Of a stretch of DNA of 41,108 bases, positions 1 through 10,175 are shown in pieces. Below the pieces are notes generated by a model. The model made no database searches. It was not told where the DNA came from and worked only from the letters and a program-made list of their open reading frames with translations. The stretch spans positions 1 to 41,108 of the forward strand of contig NZ_JAGRLA010000068.1 in the NCBI RefSeq assembly GCF_020442045.1, written 5' to 3'. Position numbers and translations under genes: made by a program. How positions within the stretch are numbered: position 1 is the stretch's first letter; each line of letters begins with the position of its first letter. The stretch is from Bauldia sp. (GTDB lineage Bacteria > Pseudomonadota > Alphaproteobacteria > Rhizobiales > Kaistiaceae).

Positions 1-1785
1 CCGCTGGATTGCCCGATCTGCGATCAGGGCGGCGAGTGCGATCTGCAGGATCAGGCGATGGCCTTCGGCGTCGATGCCTCGCGCTACCAGGAAAACAAGC
101 GCGCGGTGGAAGACAAATATATCGGCCCGCTGGTCAAGACGATCATGACGCGCTGCATCCACTGCACGCGCTGCATCCGCTTCTCGGCCGAGGTCGCCGG
201 CGTTCCCGAGCTCGGCGCGACGGGCCGCGGCGAGGACATGGAGATCACCACCTATCTCGAACGGGCGATGAGCTCCGAATTGCAGGGCAACGTCATCGAC
301 CTCTGCCCGGTCGGCGCGCTGACCTCGCGTCCCTATGCCTTCCAGGCGCGTCCGTGGGAACTGGTCAAGACCGAGTCGATCGACGTGATGGACGCGGTCG
401 GGGCGGCGATCCGCGTCGACACGCGCGGCCGGACGGTCATGCGGATCATGCCGCGGCTCAACGAGGCGGTGAACGAGGAGTGGATCTCGGACAAGACCCG
501 CTTCATCTGGGACGGACTCGGCGCCCAGCGGCTCGATCGCCCGTATATCCGGCGCGGCGGGAGGCTTGAGCCGGCGACCTGGTCCGAGGCCTTCGCGGCG
601 ATCGCCGAGAAGACGGCGCATAGCGATCCGAAACGGATCGCGGCGGTGGCGGGCGATCTTGCCGGCGTCGAGGAGATGTACGCGCTGAAAGCGCTGATGG
701 ACTCCTTCGGAACCCCGCACATCGATTGTCGTCAGGACGGCTCCAAGCTCGATCCCTCGGCGGGGCGGGCAAGCTACATCTTCAATCCGACGATCGAGGG
801 GATCGACTCCGCCGACGCGGTCCTGATCGTCGGCGCCAACCCGCGCCATGAAGCCGCTGTCCTCAATGCGCGCATCCGCAAGCGCTGGCGACGCGGCGGC
901 CTCAAGGTCGGATTGATCGGCGAAAACGTCGACCTGACATACCCTTACGAGTATCTCGGAGCCGGACCGGACACCCTGTCGAGCCTTGCCTCCGGGGATC
1001 ACGGCTTCGCCGAGACGCTTGCCAAGGCGAAACGGCCGCTGGTGATCGTCGGCCAGGGGGCGCTCGCCCGTCCCGACGGAGACTCCGTGCTGAAGCTCGC
1101 GGCCAAGCTCGCGACCGGCGGCGAGAGGGACGAAGGCTGGAACGGCCTCGCGGTCCTGCATGCGGCCGCGGCGCGGGTCGGGGCGCTCGACCTCGGCTTC
1201 GTCCCCGGCGACGAGGGACACGACGTCATCGGCATGGTTGCCGCCGCCGCCGCCGGCGAGATCGACGTGATGTTCCTGCTCGGCGCCGACGAGATAACCG
1301 TCAACGCCCTCGGCGAGACCTTCGTCGTCTATATCGGCAGCCACGGCGATGCCGGCGCTCACCGGGCCGACGTCATCCTCCCGGCCGCTGCCTATACCGA
1401 GAAATCGGCGATCTACGTCAACACCGAGGGACGCGTCCAGATGACGGCGCGCGCGGCATTCCCGCCGGGCGAGGCCCGCGAGGACTGGGCGATCATCCGC
1501 GCCTTGTCGGACGTTCTCGGTCACAAGCTGCCCTTCGACTCGCTGGCCGAGCTGCGGGCGGCGCTTTACCGGGACAAGCCGCATTTCATGCGTGTCGACC
1601 AGATCGAGGCCGGATCGGTCGACGAGGTGATGGCATTGGCGGGCGAGGCCGCCGCGCCGGCCTCCGAGCCGTTCACCAATGTCATCGGCGACTTCTACCT
1701 GACCAACCCCATTGCCCGCGCCTCGGCGGTGATGGCGGAGTGTTCGGCCCTGGCTGCCGGCAGGCTGGCGAGCGCGGCGGAGTAG
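1..1785 (+). CDS. nuoG: NADH-quinone oxidoreductase subunit G (5'-truncated by window edge)
   Basis: This is the large iron-sulfur subunit of the peripheral arm of respiratory complex I, which passes electrons from NADH towards quinone. The reading frame is open from base 1, so the N-terminal 2Fe-2S region lies outside the window and about 594 residues are visible. The first visible residues carry the CPxCDxGGECDLQ cysteine pattern, followed by CIHCTRC near residue 52 and [11 protein letters not shown] near residue 97; these are the 4Fe-4S ligand clusters of NuoG. The rest resembles a molybdopterin-oxidoreductase-type domain, which in complex I is structural. The stop codon is 5 bp before nuoH, consistent with one operon. 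The assignment is certain; only the true start is unseen. Confidence 0.97.
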   Translation, partial: PLDCPICDQGGECDLQDQAMAFGVDASRYQENKRAVEDKYIGPLVKTIMTRCIHCTRCIRFSAEVAGVPELGATGRGEDMEITTYLERAMSSELQGNVIDLCPVGALTSRPYAFQARPWELVKTESIDVMDAVGAAIRVDTRGRTVMRIMPRLNEAVNEEWISDKTRFIWDGLGAQRLDRPYIRRGGRLEPATWSEAFAAIAEKTAHSDPKRIAAVAGDLAGVEEMYALKALMDSFGTPHIDCRQDGSKLDPSAGRASYIFNPTIEGIDSADAVLIVGANPRHEAAVLNARIRKRWRRGGLKVGLIGENVDLTYPYEYLGAGPDTLSSLASGDHGFAETLAKAKRPLVIVGQGALARPDGDSVLKLAAKLATGGERDEGWNGLAVLHAAAARVGALDLGFVPGDEGHDVIGMVAAAAAGEIDVMFLLGADEITVNALGETFVVYIGSHGDAGAHRADVILPAAAYTEKSAIYVNTEGRVQMTARAAFPPGEAREDWAIIRALSDVLGHKLPFDSLAELRAALYRDKPHFMRVDQIEAGSVDEVMALAGEAAAPASEPFTNVIGDFYLTNPIARASAVMAECSALAAGRLASAAE

Positions 1786-1790
1786 GGCGA

Positions 1791-2837
1791 ATGGACGGCT
1801 TCTTTTACGACTATGTTGTGCCGGCCATCATCTTCGTGGCGCAGAGCCTGCTGCTCATCGTCGTCCTGTTGATCTTCGTCGCCTACCTGCTCTACGCCGA
1901 CCGCAAGATCTGGGCGGCCGTGCAGATGCGCCGCGGGCCGAATGTCGTCGGGCCCTGGGGTCTGCTGCAGTCCTTCGCCGATCTGATCAAGTTCGTGCTG
2001 AAAGAGCCGGTGGTTCCTTCCGGCTCCAACAAGGGCGTCTTCCTGCTGGCTCCGCTGGTCACCACGACGCTCGCCCTTTCCGCCTGGGCGGTGGTGCCGG
2101 TCGCGGCGGGCTGGGTGATCGCCGACATCAATGTCGGCGTGCTCTACATCTTCGCGATCTCGTCGCTCGGCGTCTACGGCATCATCATGGCCGGCTGGTC
2201 GTCGAACTCGAAATACCCGTTCCTCAGCGCGCTCCGCTCTGCCGCCCAGATGGTCTCCTACGAGGTCTCGATCGGCTTCGTCATCGTGACCGTGCTGCTC
2301 TGCGTCGGCTCGCTCAACCTTACCGACATCGTCGTCGCCCAGTCGGAAGGGCTGGGCACGAAGATCGGCCTGCCCAACAGTTTCCTCGACTGGCACTGGC
2401 TGGTCCTGCTGCCGATGTTCGTCATCTTCTTCGTATCGGCGCTGGCCGAGACCAACCGGCCGCCGTTCGACCTGGTCGAGGCGGAATCGGAGCTGGTCGC
2501 CGGCTTCATGGTCGAATATTCCTCGACCCCGTACATGCTGTTCATGCTCGGCGAATACGTCGCGATCGTGCTGATGTGCTCGCTGACGACCATCCTGTTC
2601 CTCGGCGGATGGCTGCCGCCGGTGGCGGTGCCACCCTTCACATGGATCCCGGGCGTCATCTGGTTCGTCCTGAAGGTCACGCTGGTCTTCTTCATGTTCG
2701 CGATGGTGAAGGCTTTCGTTCCGCGCTACCGCTTCGACCAGTTGATGAGACTTGGCTGGAAGGTCTTCCTGCCGATCTCGCTGTTCATGGTCGTAGCGGT
2801 CGCATTCGTCCTGCAACTGACCGGTTGGGGAGCCTGA
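1791..2837 (+). CDS. nuoH: NADH-quinone oxidoreductase subunit H
   Basis: A 348-residue integral membrane subunit (ND1 family) that helps form the quinone-binding chamber where the peripheral and membrane arms of complex I meet. The sequence is almost entirely hydrophobic helices. It carries the family hallmarks [20 protein letters not shown] near residue 30 and [20 protein letters not shown] in the middle, the acidic loop that faces the quinone cavity. The ATG at 1791 was chosen because GGAG lies a few bases upstream within the end of nuoG; an in-frame upstream start would run 51 bp into nuoG and is unlikely. nuoI follows after one base. Confidence 0.97.
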   Translation: MDGFFYDYVVPAIIFVAQSLLLIVVLLIFVAYLLYADRKIWAAVQMRRGPNVVGPWGLLQSFADLIKFVLKEPVVPSGSNKGVFLLAPLVTTTLALSAWAVVPVAAGWVIADINVGVLYIFAISSLGVYGIIMAGWSSNSKYPFLSALRSAAQMVSYEVSIGFVIVTVLLCVGSLNLTDIVVAQSEGLGTKIGLPNSFLDWHWLVLLPMFVIFFVSALAETNRPPFDLVEAESELVAGFMVEYSSTPYMLFMLGEYVAIVLMCSLTTILFLGGWLPPVAVPPFTWIPGVIWFVLKVTLVFFMFAMVKAFVPRYRFDQLMRLGWKVFLPISLFMVVAVAFVLQLTGWGA

Positions 2838-2838
2838 T

Positions 2839-3327
2839 ATGAGACTCGGCCAGGCCGCCAGATCGCTGTTCATGATCGAGTTCATCTCGGCCTTCTGGCT
2901 GTCGATGGGCTATTTCTTCGCCAAGAAGGCGACGCTGAACTACCCCTTCGAGAAGGGGCCGGTGTCGCCGCGCTTCCGCGGCGAGCACGCGCTGCGCCGC
3001 TATCCGAACGGCGAGGAGCGGTGCATCGCCTGCAAGCTCTGCGAGGCGATCTGCCCGGCACAGGCGATCACCATCGAGGCCGGGCCGCGGCGCAACGACG
3101 GCACGCGTCGCACGACCCGCTACGACATCGATATGGTGAAGTGCATCTATTGCGGCTTCTGCCAGGAGGCCTGCCCGGTCGACGCGATCGTCGAGGGACC
3201 GAATTTCGAATTCGCCGCCGAGACTCGCGAGGAGCTTTACTACGACAAGGCAAAGCTGCTCGCCAACGGCGACCGGTGGGAGCGCGAGATCGCCTCGAAC
3301 ATGGCGGCGGACGCGGCCTTCCGATGA
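2839..3327 (+). CDS. nuoI: NADH-quinone oxidoreductase subunit I (2x 4Fe-4S)
   Basis: A 162-residue ferredoxin-like subunit (TYKY family) carrying clusters N6a and N6b, which relay electrons to the last cluster, N2. Two CxxCxxCxxxCP motifs are visible: [12 protein letters not shown] near residue 62 and [12 protein letters not shown] near residue 101. An amphipathic N-terminal helix would attach it to the membrane arm. The length is usual for alphaproteobacteria. GGGGAG precedes the ATG, which begins one base after the nuoH stop. The stop codon overlaps an ATG at 3324 that opens only a 25-codon frame of doubtful meaning. Confidence 0.97.
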   Translation: MRLGQAARSLFMIEFISAFWLSMGYFFAKKATLNYPFEKGPVSPRFRGEHALRRYPNGEERCIACKLCEAICPAQAITIEAGPRRNDGTRRTTRYDIDMVKCIYCGFCQEACPVDAIVEGPNFEFAAETREELYYDKAKLLANGDRWEREIASNMAADAAFR

Positions 3328-3404
3328 AGCGTTGGACGGGGGCGGGGCAAATGGCTAAGACACCGGCGCCAGCGGGCGACGGCAATCGGGTGGGACGCTG
3401 ACAG

Positions 3405-4007
3405 ATGGTTCTCAGCGCGATCTTTTTCTATCTCTTTTCGGCCGTGGTCATCGCCTCGGGCGTGATGGTGATCGGGGCGCGGAATCCGGTTCATTCGGTG
3501 CTGTTCCTGATCCTCGCCTTCGTCAATGCCGCCGGACTCTTCGTTCTGCTCGGCGCCGAATTCCTGGCCATGATCCTCATCGTCGTCTATGTCGGCGCGG
3601 TCGCGGTGCTCTTCCTGTTCGTGGTGATGATGCTCGACGTCGATTTCGTCGAGCTGCGGCAGGGCTTCCTGAACTACCTGCCGGTCGGCGGCCTGATCGG
3701 CATCGTTCTGCTGGCGGAATTGCTGCTGGTGGTGGCCGGATGGACCTTCGCCGGCGATACCATGCCGACGTCGCCAGCACCGGCGGGCATGTCCAATACC
3801 GCGGCCCTCGGCGAGATCCTCTACACGAAGTACATCTATTTCTTCCAGGCGGCCGGGATGGTGCTTCTCGTGGCGATGGTCGGCGCGATCGTGCTGACGC
3901 TGCGCCATCGCGAGAGCGTCAAGCGGCAGTCGATCGCCGATCAGGTGGCGCGCACGCCGGCGACGGCGATCGAGGTCCGCAAGGTGGAATCGGGGAAGGG
4001 AATCTGA
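3405..4007 (+). CDS. nuoJ: NADH-quinone oxidoreductase subunit J
   Basis: A 200-residue ND6-family membrane subunit of complex I. Five hydrophobic helices are visible, with the conserved stretch [30 protein letters not shown] in helix 3, including the region where the pi-bulge helix forms. The C-terminal 35 residues are polar and cytoplasmic. It starts 77 bp after nuoI, the largest gap within the nuo genes here, and its TGA overlaps the nuoK ATG (TGATG), which implies translational coupling. Confidence 0.95.
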   Translation: MVLSAIFFYLFSAVVIASGVMVIGARNPVHSVLFLILAFVNAAGLFVLLGAEFLAMILIVVYVGAVAVLFLFVVMMLDVDFVELRQGFLNYLPVGGLIGIVLLAELLLVVAGWTFAGDTMPTSPAPAGMSNTAALGEILYTKYIYFFQAAGMVLLVAMVGAIVLTLRHRESVKRQSIADQVARTPATAIEVRKVESGKGI

Positions 4008-4315
4008 TGGCGATCGGGCTGGGGCATTATCTGGCGGTCGCGGCGATCCTGTTCACGCTCGGGATCTTCGGCATCTTCATCAACCGCAAGAACGTGATCG
4101 TCATCCTGATGTCGATCGAGCTGATCCTTCTCGCGGTCAACATCAACCTGGTGGCGTTCTCGTCATTCCTCGGCGACATGGTCGGCCAGGTCTTCGCTCT
4201 CCTGGTCCTGACCGTCGCGGCGGCGGAAGCCGCGATCGGCCTTGCCATCCTCGTTGTCTTCTACCGCAACCGCGGCTCGATCGCGGTTGAGGACATCAAC
4301 CTGATGAAGGGCTGA
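4007..4315 (+). CDS. nuoK: NADH-quinone oxidoreductase subunit K
   Basis: A 102-residue ND4L-family subunit with three transmembrane helices. The conserved acidic residues sit inside helices 2 and 3, in [17 protein letters not shown] and [13 protein letters not shown]; these glutamates are part of the proton pathway in the family. The ATG overlaps the nuoJ stop. A longer in-frame reading exists upstream inside nuoJ but has no family match. nuoL starts 7 bp later. Confidence 0.96.
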   Translation: MAIGLGHYLAVAAILFTLGIFGIFINRKNVIVILMSIELILLAVNINLVAFSSFLGDMVGQVFALLVLTVAAAEAAIGLAILVVFYRNRGSIAVEDINLMKG

Positions 4316-4322
4316 CAGCGGC

Positions 4323-6371
4323 ATGTATTCAGCCATCGTCTTCCTGCCGCTGCTCGGCGCGATCATCGCCGGTGCGATTTCGATCTTCGGCGCGCATGAG
4401 CGCACCCGCCCGGCCGTCACCAACGGCCATGGCCACCGCCGCGGCCGCGGCCATGGCGAGGGCGAGAACGGCGCCGACGAACACGGCCACGACCATGAGC
4501 CGGCCGCGGTCGGTTCGCGCCAGGCGGAATACATCACCTCGGGTTTCCTGATCATATCGGCGGTGCTTTCGTGGATCGCCTTCTTCACGGTGGGGCTGGG
4601 CGACGAGCCGACCCAGCGCTACCAGGTCTTCAACTGGTTCTCCTCCGGAACGCTGTCGGTCGATTGGGCGCTGCGCATCGACACCCTGACCGTGGTGATG
4701 CTGGTCGTCGTGAACACCGTATCCTCGGTCGTCCACGTCTATTCGATCGGCTATATGAGCCACGATCCCAACCGGCCGCGCTTCTTCGCCTATCTGTCAC
4801 TCTTCACCTTCGCGATGCTGTCGCTGGTGACGGCCGACAATCTCGTCCAGCTCTTCTTCGGCTGGGAGGGCGTGGGTCTTGCCTCGTATCTGCTGATCGG
4901 CTTCTGGTACCAGCGGCCGGCGGCGAATGCCGCCGCGATCAAGGCCTTCGTCGTCAATCGCGTCGGCGACTTCGGCTTCGCCCTCGGCATCTTCGCCGTC
5001 TTCGTCGTGTTCAACTCGGTCGAGTTCGAGACGATCTTCGCCAATGCGCCGACGATCGCCGGAACCCGGATGCAGTTCCTGTCGTGGAACGTCGACACGA
5101 TGACCGTGATCTGCCTGCTGCTCTTCCTCGGCGCGATGGGCAAGTCGGCGCAATTCCTGCTCCATACCTGGCTGCCGGACGCGATGGAGGGCCCGACACC
5201 GGTCTCGGCGCTGATCCACGCGGCGACCATGGTGACCGCGGGCGTCTTCATGGTGGCCCGTCTGTCGCCGCTCTTCGAGCAGGCCCCGACGGCGCTGGCC
5301 TTCGTCACGCTGATCGGCGGCACCACCGCCTTCTTCGCTGCTACGATCGGCCTGGTCCAGAACGACATCAAGCGGGTGATCGCCTATTCGACCTGCTCGC
5401 AGCTCGGCTATATGTTCGTCGCGATGGGGGTGGGGGCCTATTCGATCGGCATGTTCCACCTGTTTACCCACGCCTTCTTCAAGGCGCTGCTTTTCCTTGG
5501 CGCTGGATCGGTGATCCACGCCATGTCCGACGAGCAGGACATGCGCAAGATGGGCGGGTTGCGGAAGGTCATTCCCAAGACCTACTGGATGATGGTTATC
5601 GGCAGCCTGGCGCTGACCGGATTCCCGCTCACCGCCGGCTATTATTCGAAGGACGCTATCATCGAGGCATCCTTCGTCGGCACCAATACCTTCGCCGGTT
5701 ATGCCTTCGTGATGTCGACCGCGGCCGCGATGCTGACGGCCTTCTACTCGTGGCGGTTGATCTTCATGACCTTCCACGGCAAGCCGAGGGCTTCCGCCGA
5801 GGTCATGAACCACGCCCATGAATCGCCGCTGGTGATGCTGGTGCCGCTCTATGTCCTCGGGCTCGGCGCGCTGTTCGGCGGCATGGTCTTCTACAACTTC
5901 TTCATCGGCACCGGTTTCGAGGACTTCTGGAAGGGCGCCGTCTTCTTCTCCGAGGAAAACCACACCCTCGAGGAAATGCACCACATTCCGTTCTGGGTGG
6001 TCTGGGCGCCGACCACGATGATGGTGATTGGCACCGCGATCGCCTACTGGTTCTACATGGTGAACACGGACGTGCCGAAGCAGCTCGCGGCCCGCAACGA
6101 CTGGCTCTACCGCTTCCTGCTCAACAAGTGGTACTTCGACGAGCTCTACGACTTCCTGTTCGTCCGCTCGCTGAAATGGCTCGGCCGCTTCCTGTGGAAG
6201 AGGGGCGACGGGTGGCTCATCGACGGCTTCGGCCCGGATGGCGTGTCCGCCCGGGTGATGGACACCACGGCGCGGATCGTGAAGCTGCAGTCCGGCTATC
6301 TCTATCACTACGCCTTCGCGATGCTGATCGGCGTGGCGTTTCTTGTCACCTATCTGATGTTCGCGGCGTGA
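4323..6371 (+). CDS. nuoL: NADH-quinone oxidoreductase subunit L, with His/Gly-rich insertion
   Basis: A 682-residue antiporter-like proton-pumping subunit (ND5 family) with the long lateral helix expected near the C terminus. Family motifs include [39 protein letters not shown] and [17 protein letters not shown]. Odd feature: between the first helix (residues about 4-22) and the next helix (about 70-86) lies a hydrophilic stretch of about 40 residues rich in His, Gly and Glu (His at 25, 36, 38, 44, 54, 56 and 58). It is absent from the E. coli protein as I recall it. The insertion is in frame and the rest of the protein is intact, so the gene is functional by appearance. Confidence 0.96.
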   Translation: MYSAIVFLPLLGAIIAGAISIFGAHERTRPAVTNGHGHRRGRGHGEGENGADEHGHDHEPAAVGSRQAEYITSGFLIISAVLSWIAFFTVGLGDEPTQRYQVFNWFSSGTLSVDWALRIDTLTVVMLVVVNTVSSVVHVYSIGYMSHDPNRPRFFAYLSLFTFAMLSLVTADNLVQLFFGWEGVGLASYLLIGFWYQRPAANAAAIKAFVVNRVGDFGFALGIFAVFVVFNSVEFETIFANAPTIAGTRMQFLSWNVDTMTVICLLLFLGAMGKSAQFLLHTWLPDAMEGPTPVSALIHAATMVTAGVFMVARLSPLFEQAPTALAFVTLIGGTTAFFAATIGLVQNDIKRVIAYSTCSQLGYMFVAMGVGAYSIGMFHLFTHAFFKALLFLGAGSVIHAMSDEQDMRKMGGLRKVIPKTYWMMVIGSLALTGFPLTAGYYSKDAIIEASFVGTNTFAGYAFVMSTAAAMLTAFYSWRLIFMTFHGKPRASAEVMNHAHESPLVMLVPLYVLGLGALFGGMVFYNFFIGTGFEDFWKGAVFFSEENHTLEEMHHIPFWVVWAPTTMMVIGTAIAYWFYMVNTDVPKQLAARNDWLYRFLLNKWYFDELYDFLFVRSLKWLGRFLWKRGDGWLIDGFGPDGVSARVMDTTARIVKLQSGYLYHYAFAMLIGVAFLVTYLMFAA

Positions 6372-6381
6372 GGGGCGTCCA

Positions 6382-7944
6382 ATGAGTGAATGGCCGATCC
6401 TCTCGACGATCATCTTCCTGCCGCTGGTGGGGGCGCTGCTGGTGCTCGTGATCCGCGGCGACGACGAGATCGCCCAGCGCAACATCTTCAACGTCGCGGT
6501 CTGGACGACGACGGTGACGTTCATCCTGTCGCTGTTCGTCTGGATCAACTTCGACAGCGCCGATCCCGGCTTCCAGATGGTCGAGCGGGCCGAGTGGCTT
6601 GGCGGCGGGATCACCTATCATATGGGGGTCGACGGCATCTCGATGCTGTTCGTCATCCTGACGACCTTCCTGATGCCGCTCTGCATCATCGCCAGCCGCC
6701 TGACGGTCAAGACCCAGTTCAAGTCCTATATGGTCGCCTTCCTGGTGATGGAGACGCTGATGATCGGCGTCTTCTGCTCGCTCGACCTGGTGCTCTTCTA
6801 CCTGTTCTTCGAGGGCGGGCTGATCCCGATGTTCCTGATCATCGGCATCTGGGGCGGTCCGCGCCGCGTCTATGCGAGCTTCAAGTTCTTCCTCTACACG
6901 CTGCTCGGCTCGGTGCTGATGCTGCTCGCGATCATGGCGATGTACTGGTATTCGGGCACCGTCGTGCCGTGCGACGCGTCGGCCGGCGGCATCGCCGCGA
7001 CCTGTTCGACGACCGATATCGTCAAGCTGATGGATGTCCAGTTCCCGGCCAGCATGCAGTTCTGGCTGTGGATCGGCTTCTTCGCGAGCTTCGCGGTCAA
7101 GATGCCGATGTGGCCGGTCCATACCTGGCTGCCGGACGCGCATGTCGAGGCGCCGACGGCGGGTTCGGTGATCCTCGCCGCGATCCTCCTGAAGATGGGC
7201 GGCTACGGCTTCCTCCGCTTCTCCTTGCCGATGTTCCCGCTGGCCTCAGCCGATCTCGCGCCGTTCATCTTCACGCTGTCGGTGGTGGCGATCATCTACA
7301 CCTCGATCGTCGCCCTGATGCAGAAGGACATGAAGAAGCTGATCGCCTATTCGTCCGTCGCACATATGGGCTTCGTGACGATGGGCATCTTCGCCATGAC
7401 GACCCAGGGCGTGCAGGGCAGCATCTTCCTGATGCTGTCGCATGGTCTCGTCTCCGGCGCGCTCTTCCTTTGCGTCGGGGTCGTCTACGACCGCATGCAT
7501 ACCCGCGAAATATCGGCCTATGGCGGCCTGGTGAACCGGATGCCGCTCTACGCGCTGGCCTTCATGGTCTTCACCATGGCTAATGTCGGCCTGCCGGGGA
7601 CGATGGGCTTCGTCGGCGAATTCCTGACGCTGGCCGGCACCTACAGGGTCAATACCTGGGTCGCCTTCCTGGCGACGACCGGCATCATCCTCTCGGCGGC
7701 CTATGCCTTGTGGCTCTATCGCCGGATCATCTTCGGGAAGCTGGAAAAGGGGAGCCTGAAGGACATTCTCGACCTTTCGCGACGCGAACAGCTGATCCTG
7801 GCGCCGCTGGTGATCCTCACGCTGTTTTTCGGCTTCTTCCCGGGGCCGATCATGGATGTGACGGCGGCGTCGGTCGACCAGCTGGTCGCCAATTACGAAG
7901 CCGCGCTGTCCGCCGCCGGCCAACTCGCTTCGGCTTCGCCATGA
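6382..7944 (+). CDS. nuoM: NADH-quinone oxidoreductase subunit M
   Basis: A 520-residue antiporter-like proton-pumping subunit (ND4 family) with about 14 hydrophobic helices. Recognisable family segments are [21 protein letters not shown] (the helix with the essential glutamate), [19 protein letters not shown], and [18 protein letters not shown]. It lies 10 bp after nuoL and 22 bp before nuoN, inside the complex I operon. The length and motifs are ordinary for the family. Confidence 0.97.
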   Translation: MSEWPILSTIIFLPLVGALLVLVIRGDDEIAQRNIFNVAVWTTTVTFILSLFVWINFDSADPGFQMVERAEWLGGGITYHMGVDGISMLFVILTTFLMPLCIIASRLTVKTQFKSYMVAFLVMETLMIGVFCSLDLVLFYLFFEGGLIPMFLIIGIWGGPRRVYASFKFFLYTLLGSVLMLLAIMAMYWYSGTVVPCDASAGGIAATCSTTDIVKLMDVQFPASMQFWLWIGFFASFAVKMPMWPVHTWLPDAHVEAPTAGSVILAAILLKMGGYGFLRFSLPMFPLASADLAPFIFTLSVVAIIYTSIVALMQKDMKKLIAYSSVAHMGFVTMGIFAMTTQGVQGSIFLMLSHGLVSGALFLCVGVVYDRMHTREISAYGGLVNRMPLYALAFMVFTMANVGLPGTMGFVGEFLTLAGTYRVNTWVAFLATTGIILSAAYALWLYRRIIFGKLEKGSLKDILDLSRREQLILAPLVILTLFFGFFPGPIMDVTAASVDQLVANYEAALSAAGQLASASP

Positions 7945-7966
7945 CGATACGGCGCGGAGAAAGCAC

Positions 7967-9406
7967 GTGACCATGTTCCCGGATCTCCTGCCGGCTCTGC
8001 CGGAGATTCTGCTGGCCGTCGGGGCGCTCGCGCTGCTGATGATCGGCGTCTTTGTCGGCGAGAAGTCGACGTCGCTGATCAACGGCCTGTCGATCGCGTT
8101 GCTGGTCGTGGCCGGTATCGCCGTGATCGCGGGACCGGGCGGCGGCGTCACCTTCAGCGACGCCTTCATCCTCGATCCGTTTGCCCGCTTCATGAAGGTG
8201 CTGGCGCTGATCGGCTCGGCCATCGCCATCGTCATGTCGATCGGCTACGCGCGGGCGCGGAAATTCGAGCGCTTCGAATATCCGGTCCTCATCGTCATCG
8301 CGACGCTCGGCATGTTGATGATGATCTCGGCCAACGACCTGATCGCGGTCTATCTCGGCCTCGAGCTGCAGTCGCTGTCTCTCTACGTGATCGCCGCCAT
8401 CAACCGGGATTCGGTGCGCTCGACCGAGGCCGGGCTCAAGTATTTCGTGCTGGGGGCCCTGTCGTCCGGCATGCTGCTCTACGGCGCCTCGCTGGTCTAC
8501 GGCTTCACCGGGACCACCACCTTCGCCGGGATCGCCTCGGCATTGACCGCGGAGGGGGCCTCGCTCGGTCTCGTCTTCGGCCTCGTCTTCCTGATCGCGG
8601 GGCTTGCTTTCAAGATTTCGGCGGTGCCGTTCCATATGTGGACGCCGGACGTCTATGAAGGCGCGCCGACGCCGGTCACCGCCTTCTTCGCCGCGGCGCC
8701 GAAGGTCGCGGCTGTCGCGCTGTTCGTCCGCGTGGTGGTCGGGCCTTTCGCGCCGATCACCCATGACTGGCAGCAGATCCTCTCCTTCCTCGCCATCGCC
8801 TCGATGGTGCTCGGCGCCTTCGCCGCCATCGGGCAGCGCAACATCAAGCGGCTGATGGCTTATTCCTCCATCGGCCACATGGGATATGCGCTGGTCGGAT
8901 TGGCGGCGGGCAGCGAGGCCGGCGTCCAGGGCGTCATCCTTTATGTCTCGATCTATCTGGCGATGACGGTCGGCGCCTTCGCCTGCATCCTGTCGATGCG
9001 CCGCCGCGAGGGCATGACCTACGAGATCAACGATCTCGCCGGGCTCGCCAAGACCCATCCGGTCATGGCCTTCATGTTCGCCGCGATCCTCTTCTCGCTG
9101 GCGGGGATACCGCCGCTCGCCGGCTTCTTCGCGAAATTCTACGTGTTCCTGGCGGCGATCGAGGCCGAGCTCTACGTGCTGGCGGTTATTGGCGTGGTCG
9201 CCAGCGTCATCGGCGCCTACTACTATCTCCGGATCATCAAGATCATGTATTTCGACGATCCGGCGACGAGTTTCGAGCCGATGCCAACCGAATTGCGGGT
9301 GGTGCTTGGCGTCAGCGGCGCCTTCGTCCTGTTCTTCATCATCTTTGCCGGCCCGCTCGGCGGCGCGGCGGGACTGGCTGCCCAGACCTTCTTCCCGACG
9401 GGTTGA
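7967..9406 (+). CDS. nuoN: NADH-quinone oxidoreductase subunit N
   Basis: A 479-residue ND2-family proton-pumping subunit, the last nuo gene of the operon. Motifs include [18 protein letters not shown], the charged-helix segment [20 protein letters not shown], and [21 protein letters not shown] chose the GTG at 7967 because GGAG lies 7 bases before it; an ATG two codons later (7973) is the alternative and changes nothing of substance. The TGA overlaps the ATG of birA (TGATG). Confidence 0.96.
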   Translation: MTMFPDLLPALPEILLAVGALALLMIGVFVGEKSTSLINGLSIALLVVAGIAVIAGPGGGVTFSDAFILDPFARFMKVLALIGSAIAIVMSIGYARARKFERFEYPVLIVIATLGMLMMISANDLIAVYLGLELQSLSLYVIAAINRDSVRSTEAGLKYFVLGALSSGMLLYGASLVYGFTGTTTFAGIASALTAEGASLGLVFGLVFLIAGLAFKISAVPFHMWTPDVYEGAPTPVTAFFAAAPKVAAVALFVRVVVGPFAPITHDWQQILSFLAIASMVLGAFAAIGQRNIKRLMAYSSIGHMGYALVGLAAGSEAGVQGVILYVSIYLAMTVGAFACILSMRRREGMTYEINDLAGLAKTHPVMAFMFAAILFSLAGIPPLAGFFAKFYVFLAAIEAELYVLAVIGVVASVIGAYYYLRIIKIMYFDDPATSFEPMPTELRVVLGVSGAFVLFFIIFAGPLGGAAGLAAQTFFPTG

Positions 9407-10173
9407 TGGACGAGACCGGCCTGCCATCCGGCTACCGCCGCGAGGCGCATGACAGCGTGACCTCGACCAGTTCGGTCGTACTGGAGCGCGCCCGGAACGG
9501 TGACCCGGGCGGGCTCTGGGTGACGGCGCGGGACCAGACCGAAGGCCGGGGGCGACGCGGCCGCCACTGGACGACGGGAGAGGGGAATCTCGCAGCGTCC
9601 CTCCTTCTGGTCGACCCGGCGCCTCCGCCGATCGCCGCGACCATTTCCTTTGTCGCCGGGCTGGCGCTCCACCGCGCGATCGTCGGGCTCGCCGGCATCG
9701 CTCTCGTCGAACGGCTCAAGCTGAAGTGGCCGAACGACCTCCTGCTTGGCGGGCGCAAGGTCGCGGGGATACTGGTCGAGGGCGAGAAGATGGCGGATGG
9801 GCGGTTCGCCGTGGCGGTCGGGATCGGTGTCAATTGCCTGTCCCATCCGCAAAGCGAGGCGACCTTCGCGGCCGATGACCTGATGACGGGGGGCGTCGCG
9901 ATCGAGAGCGAACGCCTCTTCGCGGGATTGGCATTCACCATGGCGGACGAGATCGAGCGCTGGGATCGCGGCGGCGGTTTTGCCGAGGTCCGCTCCGCCT
10001 GGCTCGACCGCGCCTATGGGATCGGCGAGCGGATCACGGTCAATCTCAACGATCGCGTCATCGACGGAAGCTTCGAAACCCTGGATGACGACGGGCGGCT
10101 GGTGCTTGGGCGGCCGGGCGGTGCCCGCGAGACGATCAGCGCCGGCGATCTCTTCTTCGCGGGCCGGGCCTGA
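9406..10173 (+). CDS. birA: Biotin--[acetyl-CoA-carboxylase] ligase, without DNA-binding domain
   Basis: A 255-residue biotin protein ligase that makes biotinyl-AMP and transfers biotin to carboxylase carrier lysines. The catalytic motif GRGRRGRHW is at residues 47-55 and KWPND at 107-111, followed by GRKVAGILVEGE; a small C-terminal SH3-like domain ends the protein. The E. coli enzyme has an extra N-terminal helix-turn-helix of about 60 residues that represses the bio operon. It is absent here, so this is a pure ligase. The ATG overlaps the nuoN stop; a TTG one codon earlier is possible. Biotin ligase next to nuo and rnj is, to my knowledge, a common arrangement in this group. Confidence 0.94.
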   Translation: MDETGLPSGYRREAHDSVTSTSSVVLERARNGDPGGLWVTARDQTEGRGRRGRHWTTGEGNLAASLLLVDPAPPPIAATISFVAGLALHRAIVGLAGIALVERLKLKWPNDLLLGGRKVAGILVEGEKMADGRFAVAVGIGVNCLSHPQSEATFAADDLMTGGVAIESERLFAGLAFTMADEIERWDRGGGFAEVRSAWLDRAYGIGERITVNLNDRVIDGSFETLDDDGRLVLGRPGGARETISAGDLFFAGRA

Positions 10174-10175
10174 GA

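Noticed and set aside
1695..2885. Long minus-strand open frames opposite nuo, rnj, bamA, dnaE and glnS (many hundreds of codons)
   Set aside because: They mirror the third-position GC bias of the sense genes, are rich in Arg, Asp, His and Gln without domains, and lack RBS; they are antisense shadows.
3324..3401. 25-codon frame starting ATGA on the nuoI stop and ending 3 bp before nuoJ
   Set aside because: No hydrophobic segment, no family resemblance and ordinary spacer-like composition (Gly, Ala, Pro, Arg); kept only as a spacing curiosity.
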